Shown in pieces: positions 1 through 8,878 of a stretch of 62,526 nt of DNA. Source of the DNA: Muribaculaceae bacterium. Its GTDB lineage: Bacteria > Bacteroidota > Bacteroidia > Bacteroidales > Muribaculaceae. The stretch is from the NCBI GenBank assembly GCA_029068655.1, contig JAIECF010000044.1:1-62526 (forward strand). Direction: 5' to 3'. The notes beneath the pieces are model-generated. The model worked only from the letters and a program-made list of their open reading frames with translations. It ran no database searches and was not told the DNA's origin. How positions within the stretch are numbered: the stretch's first letter is position 1; each line of letters begins with the position of its first letter. The translations under genes and the position numbers were made by a program.

Positions 1-104
1 GTCTCGCGTGAAGCGACAGTGGAGCGAGTGATGAAGACTTCGTCGTTAGACATGTCTTTGAACGCCACTTCGCGGTAGCTGGAAGGATGGATGTCTTTTT
101 TCAT
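1..104 (-). CDS. rpmE2: 50S ribosomal protein L31 type B (partial, runs off left edge)
   Basis: Reverse-strand translation from ATG at 104 gives MKKDIHPSSYREVAFKDMSNDEVFITRSTVASRE, characteristic L31 N-terminus. Confidence 0.9.
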   Translation of the reverse strand, partial: MKKDIHPSSYREVAFKDMSNDEVFITRSTVASRE

Positions 105-216
105 TTTAATTTTCTGCAGTTAATTATTTTTTGTTTTTTTCTCGACAGGTCGCGATCCCGTCGAATTGGCGCTGCAAAATTACAAAAAAATCCTGACCTG
201 ACCAAATATTTTTAGA

Positions 217-1911
217 TTAACTTGCGAGGAAGAGGATGAGGAGCTGTGCCACTATCACTCGCATGAACATCGTAAGCGGGTAGACCGTGGAGTAGGCTAC
301 GGCCGGAGCGTCATTGTTGGCTACCTTGTTGGCGTAGGCAAGAGCCGGAGGATCGGTATAGTTTCCACTTAGCATACCAATAATAGCAAGATAGTTCATC
401 TTATATTTCCATCGAGCTATGACGCCGACCACGAGAAGCGGGATGAGGGTAATGATAAGTCCATAGCCTACCCACATGGCACCTCTTATGTTAAATACTG
501 TGGCCGCAAAATCCTTGCCGGCTGCGATGCCGACTGATGCAAGGAAGAGGCATATGCCGATCTCTCGCAGAAGCAAGTTAGCCGAGGAATTAGTGTAGGT
601 CACCAGATGGATCTTCGTGCCGAACGCGCTGATGAGGATTGCCACTACAAGCGGACCGCCGGCGAGTCCAAGTTTCATAGGCACAGACATTCCGGGGAGA
701 TAGATAGGTATGCTTCCGACAACGATACCGATGAATATGCCGACAAACATAGTGAACAGGTTGGGTTCATTGAGGCGCTTCATCGAATTTCCGAGTCGGT
801 CACCGAGTCGCTGGATGTCTTCCGGCTTACCTACGACTGTGAGTCGGTCGCCGAGCTGAAGCCTGAGATTGGCAGTGGCGAGAAGATCGACTCCGGCTCG
901 TGTGACTCGCGTGACGTTGAGCTTGTAGCCCATACGTAGGCGTAGACTGCCAAGTTTAACTCCGTTGTAGTCGGTCTTTGTCACAACAATCTTACGTGAG
1001 ACTACCGGACCCTGTACCATTTCCCATTTCTTCTCAACTTTCGGACCTATGAAGCGGTTGAAGGTTTCTTCGTCCTGCACCGAGCAAACGAGCAGAATAA
1101 GGTCACCGAGCTCGAGAGTGTCTGTCGATTTGGGAATTACTATTGTGCCATCGGGTTTTTCCATCCTGGAGATCACGAAGTTAGCATTGATGATGTCATG
1201 TATCTTGCGGATGTCGAGACCTGCCATCAATTCGTTTGTCACTTTCAGGGTGACCACGTGGGGAGCAAGCTGGGAGTCTTTTGTCTCATTCTCCACTTCC
1301 TCTATCTCTTTTTTCAGATCGATCTTGAAGAATACCTTGATTAGGATCAGCGACAGGATTATGCCTACGACTCCGAGCGGATATGCTGCGGCATAGCCCA
1401 TTGCCATGTCTTGAGATATGGTGCTCGCGTTCTCGTTGATCTGTAGTACTGTCTGCTGTGCGGCACCAAGTCCGGGTGTATTGGTTACTGCGCCACTCAT
1501 GATCCCTACCATCTCAGGAAGCGATGTGTTGCCGTCTGCTCCTCCTTGAATATAATAGATAGCAACAGCGATGACTGCGTTGAGTAACACACCGGTCACA
1601 GCAAGCATGTTCATCCTCACTCCACCTTCCTTGAAGGAGGAGAAAAAACCGGGACCAACCTGCATACCAATCGAGAAGATGAAGAGAATCAGACCGAAAT
1701 CACGTAGGAAATGAAGTATATCATGATGAACCATATATCCGAAATGACCCAGAAGGATACCGACGAAGAGAACAAAAGTCACTCCGAGCGACACACCACA
1801 GATCTTGATCTTTCCGAGATATATTCCGGCGAATATTATGAAGCTATAAAGCATTACCGCCGAGGCGAGGGAATCATTGCCCGGCGATAAAAGTTCTATC
1901 AACCATTCCAT
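217..1911 (-). CDS. AspT/YidE/YbjL-type putative antiporter with central TrkA-C (RCK_C) domains
   Basis: 564 aa; duplicated membrane domains flanking two RCK_C-like segments. Confidence 0.85.
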   Translation of the reverse strand: MEWLIELLSPGNDSLASAVMLYSFIIFAGIYLGKIKICGVSLGVTFVLFVGILLGHFGYMVHHDILHFLRDFGLILFIFSIGMQVGPGFFSSFKEGGVRMNMLAVTGVLLNAVIAVAIYYIQGGADGNTSLPEMVGIMSGAVTNTPGLGAAQQTVLQINENASTISQDMAMGYAAAYPLGVVGIILSLILIKVFFKIDLKKEIEEVENETKDSQLAPHVVTLKVTNELMAGLDIRKIHDIINANFVISRMEKPDGTIVIPKSTDTLELGDLILLVCSVQDEETFNRFIGPKVEKKWEMVQGPVVSRKIVVTKTDYNGVKLGSLRLRMGYKLNVTRVTRAGVDLLATANLRLQLGDRLTVVGKPEDIQRLGDRLGNSMKRLNEPNLFTMFVGIFIGIVVGSIPIYLPGMSVPMKLGLAGGPLVVAILISAFGTKIHLVTYTNSSANLLLREIGICLFLASVGIAAGKDFAATVFNIRGAMWVGYGLIITLIPLLVVGVIARWKYKMNYLAIIGMLSGNYTDPPALAYANKVANNDAPAVAYSTVYPLTMFMRVIVAQLLILFLAS

Positions 1912-1976
1912 TGTATTGGTTACAAAAAATGTTGGAATCTAAAAAATGTCTGTCGAAACTCTATTTATAGGTGTAT

Positions 1977-2010
1977 CTCCAGCCTCCTGCATTATTCATG
2001 GAGGCTGGAG
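1977..2010. terminator. Perfect 11-bp stem-loop CTCCAGCCTCC-N12-GGAGGCTGGAG between two minus-strand genes
   Basis: Direct inverted repeat; no strong U-tract, so terminator role is tentative. Confidence 0.5.
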
Positions 2011-2061
2011 AGGATATTTCAGGTTCGTTTAACGTAATATGTCAAACGAAGAATACAAGAA

Positions 2062-3942
2062 TCATTCGTATTCGATCAGATCCTGATCTGTCGCAACCAC
2101 GTCGCCGACATTGACGAGCACCTGCTTCACGGTGCCCTCTATCTCTGACTCGAGGTCATTTTCCATTTTCATTGCCTCGTAGACAAGCACTTTCTGATGT
2201 ACTTTTACCTTGTCGCCTGGTTTAACATCGATCTCTATGATAGTTCCGCCCATTGGAGCCTTTAGGGTAGGGCCGGTCACCGGATCGTAGGGGCAGTTGG
2301 CTGCGGCCTCAGCTTCAGCAAGAGCTGCGGCAGCTGCGTTGGCTGCATCAAACTCGGCCTTACGCTTATTTTTGAGGAAACCTGTAGCAACCGCAGGAAG
2401 GAGTTCGAGTAGGAGGTATTCCTCATCGTTCTGGGCAAGCTTAACGCCTCCGTATTCTTCGAGTACAGGGTTTTCCGGCTGTTTGAACTGGCTGACGTCA
2501 TATGGTTTTTCTTCAGGACTTCCAGTAATCTGCTCACGGAACGCCGGATCGATCTCTACTGGTGTCTTACCATATTCGCCTTTAACGAGGCCGACAAACT
2601 GGTTGTTCTTGTTAGAGTAGTCTGCTGCTCCTTTGCGGCGGTCAAGAGCAAGAGCCACAGCTTGAGAGCCTACGATCTGGCTTGTAGGAGTCACGAGAGG
2701 CACAAGTCCTGCGTCACGTCGAACTTTCGGGATAAGAGCCATTGCCTCGTCAAGAACATCTTCGGCATGAAGGGCGCGAAGATTCGCTACCATGTTGGAA
2801 TACATACCACCCGGGACCTCAGCATTCTTCACGAGTTCGTTTGGTTTCGGGAAGCCGAAGTAAGCCTCGATCTTATGGCATGCGTCGAGGAGTTCTTCTT
2901 CGCGATTGTTGGTTGCAGCCTCGATCGCACGGTCGAACTCTTCGTTGATTTCAGCAGGCATAGCGGCGTAGGCCTCATCGAAATCTTTCGGCCACTTGTC
3001 TTTGTTTAGGTCGAATGCAGCCAGACTCTGGCGGGCTTCTACAAGACCCTTACGGATTTTGGCTACGGCGTCCATGTTGACTTCGAGCTCAATTCCGAGT
3101 TTCTGGCAGAAAATCCATATAAGCTCGATGGCCGGAGCTGCGGAGCCACCGCCAAACCACCATATATTTGTATCGACGATATCAACTCCCTTGATTATAC
3201 CTGTGAGCACGGATGCAAGGCCATAGCCGGGAGTGCAATGGGTATGGAAGTCTACAGGCACCGTCAGAGCCTGTTTTAACTTTGGCATGAGGCTGAAGAT
3301 TCGGCTTGGATTTACAAGGCCGGCCATGTCTTTAAGAGTGATCATCTTCGCTCCTATGCGTTCCATCTCCTTGGCTTTATCCACGAAGTAGTCATCGGTG
3401 AAGATGAGTTCGGGAGCGGCCGGCTCTTCGTTTCCACCGAAGATACGAGCGAAGAATCCCTTCTTCACCGGTTCTTTCGGTTCCTCCTTAGGATCGACTG
3501 TATAGCAGACAGCCGCGTCAGCAATGCCACCGAAGTCGTTGATCATCTTTATGGAGTCTTTGATGTTGTCGATGTCGTTGAGGGCGTCGAATATTCGCAT
3601 CACGTTAAGGCCGTTCTTGATAGCTTCCTTATAGAAACCCTCGAGCACGCTGTTGGGGTATGGCACGTATCCGAAGAGGTTACGACCACGTGAGAGTGCT
3701 GAGAGCAGCGATATTCCTTTCATGTATTCGGAGCAGGTGCGTAGACGGTCCCACGGGCTTTCGCCGAGGTAACGCATCACCGAGTCGGGCACGGCACCCC
3801 CCCAGACCTCCATGATGTAGAACTTTGCGTCCTGATAGAGGGGAAGGAGTTTGTCGATGTTTTCCTGTTTCAGACGTGTTGCGAACAGCGACTGCTGTCC
3901 GTCGCGCAGGGTCAGGTCTCTTACTTTTAGTGTCTTTGCCAT
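2062..3942 (-). CDS. Biotin-dependent carboxylase/decarboxylase subunit (oxaloacetate decarboxylase alpha / pyruvate carboxylase subunit B-like)
   Basis: Start MAKTLKVRDLTLRDGQQSLFATRL; C-terminal biotinyl motif EAMKMEND; start moved inside listed ORF. Confidence 0.9.
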   Translation of the reverse strand: MAKTLKVRDLTLRDGQQSLFATRLKQENIDKLLPLYQDAKFYIMEVWGGAVPDSVMRYLGESPWDRLRTCSEYMKGISLLSALSRGRNLFGYVPYPNSVLEGFYKEAIKNGLNVMRIFDALNDIDNIKDSIKMINDFGGIADAAVCYTVDPKEEPKEPVKKGFFARIFGGNEEPAAPELIFTDDYFVDKAKEMERIGAKMITLKDMAGLVNPSRIFSLMPKLKQALTVPVDFHTHCTPGYGLASVLTGIIKGVDIVDTNIWWFGGGSAAPAIELIWIFCQKLGIELEVNMDAVAKIRKGLVEARQSLAAFDLNKDKWPKDFDEAYAAMPAEINEEFDRAIEAATNNREEELLDACHKIEAYFGFPKPNELVKNAEVPGGMYSNMVANLRALHAEDVLDEAMALIPKVRRDAGLVPLVTPTSQIVGSQAVALALDRRKGAADYSNKNNQFVGLVKGEYGKTPVEIDPAFREQITGSPEEKPYDVSQFKQPENPVLEEYGGVKLAQNDEEYLLLELLPAVATGFLKNKRKAEFDAANAAAAALAEAEAAANCPYDPVTGPTLKAPMGGTIIEIDVKPGDKVKVHQKVLVYEAMKMENDLESEIEGTVKQVLVNVGDVVATDQDLIEYE

Positions 3943-3973
3943 AGATGTCAATTTATGGGTTATTGATTTTTTA

Positions 3974-4042
3974 GTTTTCGTCGTTGTCAGCGTTTTCGTC
4001 GAGTTTCGTCGTTCTATGCCTTTCGATGACAACGACGAAAAC
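3974..4042. repeat. Intergenic inverted-repeat element (16-bp arms GTTTTCGTCGTTGTCA / TGACAACGACGAAAAC)
   Basis: Arms at 3974-3989 and 4027-4042 are perfect reverse complements. Confidence 0.7.
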
Positions 4043-4060
4043 GATACCAATCTTTTGGAA

Positions 4061-6523
4061 TTATTCGAAGATTCCTTCTACTGATTCGGCTTGAATCACT
4101 TCAACATTGTTGTCCCATACTTCTCCGCTGCAAGCGTCGAATGATGCAGGGAAATCGAACTTAGCTTCCTGACTGTATGGGAGCGACTTGTCAGCGTAGA
4201 CTTTCTGCATATAGAGGCCGTAGACCGGGAGTGCGGCTCGCGCGCCCTGGCCAAGGGCCATGGTGTTGAAGTGAATGTAGCGTTCATCGCCGCCAACCCA
4301 TACGCCGGTCACAAGATCCGGGGTGAAGCCCATAAACCAGCTGTCGGAATTTGAGTTGGTCGTACCGGTCTTGCCTCCCATCTGTGCTGATATGCCGTAG
4401 CGGCTGCGTAGACTGGCGCCGGTGCCGCTTTCCACTACGCTCATAAGCATCGAAAGTATCTTCCAGTAGCTTTGCTCGCTGGTCACCTCAGTGCGGTGAG
4501 GGGTGGCGTTGTAGATCATATTACCTTGGTTGTCTTCGATTTTTGTCACAAATACAGGATCAGTACGTATGCCTTTGTTGGCGAAAGTCGTATATGCTCC
4601 CACCATGTCTCGCACGGGCACGTCGACTGTGCCCAGACAGAGAGGCATATACGCCTCGATATGTCCGGTAAGTCCGAAAACCCTCATTTTGTTGGCAAGA
4701 TTGATAGGTTTCAGTTCGTTGACAAGTCTTGCCGATATCCAGTTGTTGGAGTTGGTCAACGCCCAATGGAGTGTCACCATCTCACCTACATGTCCTCCTC
4801 CGCTGTTTCGTGGACTCCATCCGTTGAAGGTAGGCTGAGTATTAAGGAATTTCGAACAGGGAGTGAAATCCTGTTCCATTGCCAGTGTGTATAAGAATGG
4901 TTTAGCTGTAGATCCGATCTGTCGTTTTCCTCGGCTTACCATATCGTACTGGAACCATTGGAAGTCAGGACCTCCTACATAAGCCTTCACATTACCCGTA
5001 TGCGGATCCATGCTCATGAGACCGGTGCGGAGGATCGATTTCATGTAAAGGAGAGAATCTCGTGGTGTCATTGTCACGGTTTTGCTTCCCGGCACAGTTT
5101 TACCGTCTTCTTTTACATAGGCGAACACCTCCATCTCTACCGGAGTATTGAAGGCCCGGTCGATCTCGTCGGTGGTGTGGCCGGCGAGTTTCATTACACG
5201 GTAGCGTTCGCTCTGACGGATGGCGTTCTTGATAAGCTGTTCCACTCCTTTAGTGGAGAGTTCTGCCTGGTTGGTGGTGTAAGGACCGTTTTTCTGCCCT
5301 TTCTTCTCCTGGAAGAATGCCGGCTGAAGTGTCTCGCCGAGATGCTTGCGTACGGCTTCCTCAGCGTATTCTTGCATATGGAGGTCTATTGTGGAGTATA
5401 TCTTCAGACCATCGGTGTACAGATTGTAATATGAGCCATCCGGCTTGGGATTCTTCTCAATCCAACCGTATAGAGGATTCTCCTCCCATTGAGTGGAATC
5501 TGTGTTGTAGTTGCCCATCGCTATGTCGTAGGCCATCTTGTTGTCGTATTTTGACTTATCGGGACGCTCAGGTTTTTTTGCAGTCATTAGCCGGCGTATT
5601 TCCTCACGGAGATATGGAGCAGTGCCCACCTTGTGGTCAACCTTATGGTAGTCGAGTCCGAGGGGAAGTTTCTTTAGTGAGTCGCATTCCTCTTTCGAAA
5701 GACGGCCGTCTTTCTCCATTTGTTCAAGCACTGTATTTCGACGGTTGAGAGTGCGCTCGCCGTGTCGGAGAGGATTGAAGTAGCTGGGGTTTTTCAGCAT
5801 GCCTACGAGCATTGCCGCCTCCTCGCATTTCAGATCGCCCGGTTCTTTCCCGAAGTATACATTCGCTGCAGTCTTTATTCCTACAGCGTTGTTTAGGAAG
5901 TCGAAACGGTTGAGATACATGTTTAAGATCTCGTCTTTTGTATAAAAGCGTTCCAACTTTAGGGCGATCATCCATTCAATAGGTTTCTGCATTGCTCGCT
6001 TCACAATATTGGCGCTGGGCTGGGAGTACAGCTGTTTTGCGAGCTGCTGGGTGATTGTGGAAGCACCGCCGGACGACTTGTCGCCCATGAGAATTGTCTT
6101 CACCATTGTTCGTCCGAGCGCCATGAAGTCAATGCCTGAGTGGGATTCGAATCTCACGTCTTCTGTAGCGATAAGAGCATCAATGACATATGGAGATAGG
6201 GCATCATAGTCGGTATATACGCGGTTTCCTGCGCCTGCAAAATATCGGCCGAGTTCCGTAGTTCCGTCAGAGGCATACACCACGCTTGCGAGTTTATCAT
6301 GAGGATCCTCCAGTTCCTCGATAGGTGGCATATATCCGATCACTCCGTTGTAAACCAACAGCATAAAGATAGCTATAGCGCCTCCGAGAGCGAGGAAAGC
6401 AATCCACATCCATTTGATGACGGTGAGGGTCCTGAACCTGTTTTTAGGTTTCGGATTGTCAGTCATCAACAATATATCGTCGTCTTGAGACTGTTTGTTT
6501 TTGCTGCTTTTGAATATATTCAT
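4061..6523 (-). CDS. Penicillin-binding protein 1A (transglycosylase/transpeptidase)
   Basis: 820 aa; TM segment, GT51 motifs (EDVRFESHSGID, GGASTITQQLAKQ), transpeptidase SRGKRQIGSTAKPF and KTGTT. Confidence 0.92.
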   Translation of the reverse strand: MNIFKSSKNKQSQDDDILLMTDNPKPKNRFRTLTVIKWMWIAFLALGGAIAIFMLLVYNGVIGYMPPIEELEDPHDKLASVVYASDGTTELGRYFAGAGNRVYTDYDALSPYVIDALIATEDVRFESHSGIDFMALGRTMVKTILMGDKSSGGASTITQQLAKQLYSQPSANIVKRAMQKPIEWMIALKLERFYTKDEILNMYLNRFDFLNNAVGIKTAANVYFGKEPGDLKCEEAAMLVGMLKNPSYFNPLRHGERTLNRRNTVLEQMEKDGRLSKEECDSLKKLPLGLDYHKVDHKVGTAPYLREEIRRLMTAKKPERPDKSKYDNKMAYDIAMGNYNTDSTQWEENPLYGWIEKNPKPDGSYYNLYTDGLKIYSTIDLHMQEYAEEAVRKHLGETLQPAFFQEKKGQKNGPYTTNQAELSTKGVEQLIKNAIRQSERYRVMKLAGHTTDEIDRAFNTPVEMEVFAYVKEDGKTVPGSKTVTMTPRDSLLYMKSILRTGLMSMDPHTGNVKAYVGGPDFQWFQYDMVSRGKRQIGSTAKPFLYTLAMEQDFTPCSKFLNTQPTFNGWSPRNSGGGHVGEMVTLHWALTNSNNWISARLVNELKPINLANKMRVFGLTGHIEAYMPLCLGTVDVPVRDMVGAYTTFANKGIRTDPVFVTKIEDNQGNMIYNATPHRTEVTSEQSYWKILSMLMSVVESGTGASLRSRYGISAQMGGKTGTTNSNSDSWFMGFTPDLVTGVWVGGDERYIHFNTMALGQGARAALPVYGLYMQKVYADKSLPYSQEAKFDFPASFDACSGEVWDNNVEVIQAESVEGIFE

Positions 6524-6951
6524 TTGAGCTCACATCTGTTTTAATCTGCAAATTTAGTCAATTTTATGGATATGGCAAAAGCATTTTAGTTAAAAGTGCT
6601 TTTCAGTTATAAGTTGTCAGTTATAAGTTTTGAGAGTGTGGGTAAGCCGCATGATTAAAGACTCATACATTAGCAAGTCAAACCTCAATCTTCGTCTCGC
6701 CCCACTACTCCGGCTGAAACAATATTATCTGTCCGCTATCCACAGTTCAGTTCAAGTCATAAAAAAACTGAGAATTGGAGGCTTTTTTAAGGTTGAGAGT
6801 CAAGAGATATGGGGTAAGGGCTTTGGTTTCGAAGGATTCGGGTGGCGGTTTCACCTCCGATATACCTGCTTCGCGAGCGGTCATATGGAGACATGTAGAT
6901 TTGTCTCTATAAAAATTTGGTCAATTCAATTTGATTTGTTAAATTTGCAGT

Positions 6952-7401
6952 ATGACTCGTAGATATGATATCGATTCCGTTGAGGCTGTCTTCACGCAGT
7001 TTCTCAACGAAGGGAAATACAGAAAGACTCCGGAGCGTTTCGCTATCCTTCGTAAGGCTATCGAATTGCATTCACATTTCGAAGTCGATGCGTTGCATAT
7101 GGCTATCGAAAACGACGGTTACCATGTTAGCCGCGCTACTGTATATAATACAGTTGAGCTGCTGGAGATGGCGGGGATCCTAAAAAAAAATGTATTTGGA
7201 CAGAATACGGCGATTTATGAGGTGAATCATGACAACCATATTCATCTTGTCTGCAAGAAGTGTGGGAAGATACGTGAAATCGAGAATACTCATATCGCGG
7301 GCCATGTGATGCAGCTGGATCCGGAAGATTTTACGCCGGAGAGTTTCTCGATCACGATATATGGAGTATGTGCAGAATGTGCTTCAAAAGATAAAAATTA
7401 A
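6952..7401 (+). CDS. Fur family transcriptional regulator
   Basis: 149 aa; HVSRATVYNTVELLEMAGI and CKKCGK ... CAEC zinc motifs. Confidence 0.9.
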   Translation: MTRRYDIDSVEAVFTQFLNEGKYRKTPERFAILRKAIELHSHFEVDALHMAIENDGYHVSRATVYNTVELLEMAGILKKNVFGQNTAIYEVNHDNHIHLVCKKCGKIREIENTHIAGHVMQLDPEDFTPESFSITIYGVCAECASKDKN

Positions 7402-7506
7402 AGAAAAAATTGATTGTTTGGTTATGCTTGATGCAACACGACAGATCATGATTAAAACCGACAATCAAAAGACATAGAAACTCAAAAATCTTTAAAACTT
7501 AATATC

Positions 7507-8751
7507 ATGGCTAAGGTAAAACCTTTCAGGGGGGTACGCCCTCCTAAACATCTTGTAGAGCAGGTAGCTTCGCGACCCTATGACGTTCTGAATTCTGAAG
7601 AGGCCCGTAAAGAGGCTGAGGGCAACGAGAAGTCGCTCTATCATATCATAAAGCCGGAGATTGATTTCGAACCCGGATTCGACGAACATCACCCCGACGT
7701 CTATGACAAGGCGGTAGAAAATTTCATGAACTTTCAGGAGAAGGGATGGCTCGTTCAGGATGATAAGGAGAACTACTACATCTACGCGCAGACAATGGAT
7801 GGCCGAACTCAGTATGGCTTTGTGGTAGGAGCATGGGTCGACGACTATATGCAAGGTCGTATCAAGAAGCACGAGCTGACTCGCCGCGATAAAGAGGAAG
7901 ACCGCATGAAACATGTGCGCTGCAACAACGCCAATATTGAACCGGTTTTCTTCGCTTTCCCCGACAACGAGACTCTCGAACAGATAATCCGAGACGTGAC
8001 CAAGGCCGAGCCTGAGTATGATTTCGTGGCTCCGGACGGTTTCGGACATACCTTCTGGGTAATTGATGATGATGCTACAATCGACACTATAACCAAGGAA
8101 TTCGAGAAGATCGAAGCTCTATACATCGCTGACGGACATCACCGTAGCGCGGCTGCCGCACTCGTGGGCAACGAGAAGGCTCAGAATAATCCGGAACATA
8201 AAGGGGACGAGGAGTACAATTATTTCATGGCGGTAGCATTTCCTGCTTCCCATCTGCGCATCATCGACTACAACCGCGTGGTAAAGGACCTCAATGGACT
8301 TTCTGAAGAGGAGTTCCTCGCGAAACTTGCCGATAACTTTATTGTTGAGGAAAAAGGAGAGGAGACATATCATCCTGCAGGACTTCATAATTTCGCTCTC
8401 TACCTAGGAGGCAAGTGGTATTCTTTGACAGCCAAGGAGGGCACATACGATGACGGGGATCCGATCGGTGTGCTCGATGTAACAGTCTCATCCAACCTTA
8501 TACTGCGTGATATACTCGGAATTCATGACCTACGGAGCGATAAGCGTATAGATTTCGTGGGAGGAATACGTGGACTCGAGGAACTGAAGCGTCGTGTTGA
8601 CAACGGAGAGATGAAGATGGCACTGGCTCTATATCCGGTGACTATGGATCAGCTGATCGCTATTGCAGACAGCGGTAATATAATGCCTCCGAAGACAACA
8701 TGGTTTGAGCCGAAGCTACGGTCTGGACTGGTGATCCACAAGCTGGACTAA
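7507..8751 (+). CDS. DUF1015 family protein (SbnI/SerK-like kinase family)
   Basis: N-term VKPFRGVRPP, YIADGHHRSAAA motif. Confidence 0.88.
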   Translation: MAKVKPFRGVRPPKHLVEQVASRPYDVLNSEEARKEAEGNEKSLYHIIKPEIDFEPGFDEHHPDVYDKAVENFMNFQEKGWLVQDDKENYYIYAQTMDGRTQYGFVVGAWVDDYMQGRIKKHELTRRDKEEDRMKHVRCNNANIEPVFFAFPDNETLEQIIRDVTKAEPEYDFVAPDGFGHTFWVIDDDATIDTITKEFEKIEALYIADGHHRSAAAALVGNEKAQNNPEHKGDEEYNYFMAVAFPASHLRIIDYNRVVKDLNGLSEEEFLAKLADNFIVEEKGEETYHPAGLHNFALYLGGKWYSLTAKEGTYDDGDPIGVLDVTVSSNLILRDILGIHDLRSDKRIDFVGGIRGLEELKRRVDNGEMKMALALYPVTMDQLIAIADSGNIMPPKTTWFEPKLRSGLVIHKLD

Positions 8752-8790
8752 GGTTTAAATATTAAAGATAAAAGATTAAATATTAATTGT

Positions 8791-8823
8791 AAAAGCCCCT
8801 GGAAGTTGAATTCCAGGGGCTTT
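8791..8823. terminator. Intrinsic terminator (bidirectional)
   Basis: AAAAGCCCCTGGAA-GTTGAA-TTCCAGGGGCTTT. Confidence 0.9.
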
Positions 8824-8878
8824 AGCTGTGTATTTACGGACGCACGCGCCGCGCGTCACAACATTCGATTATTAATCT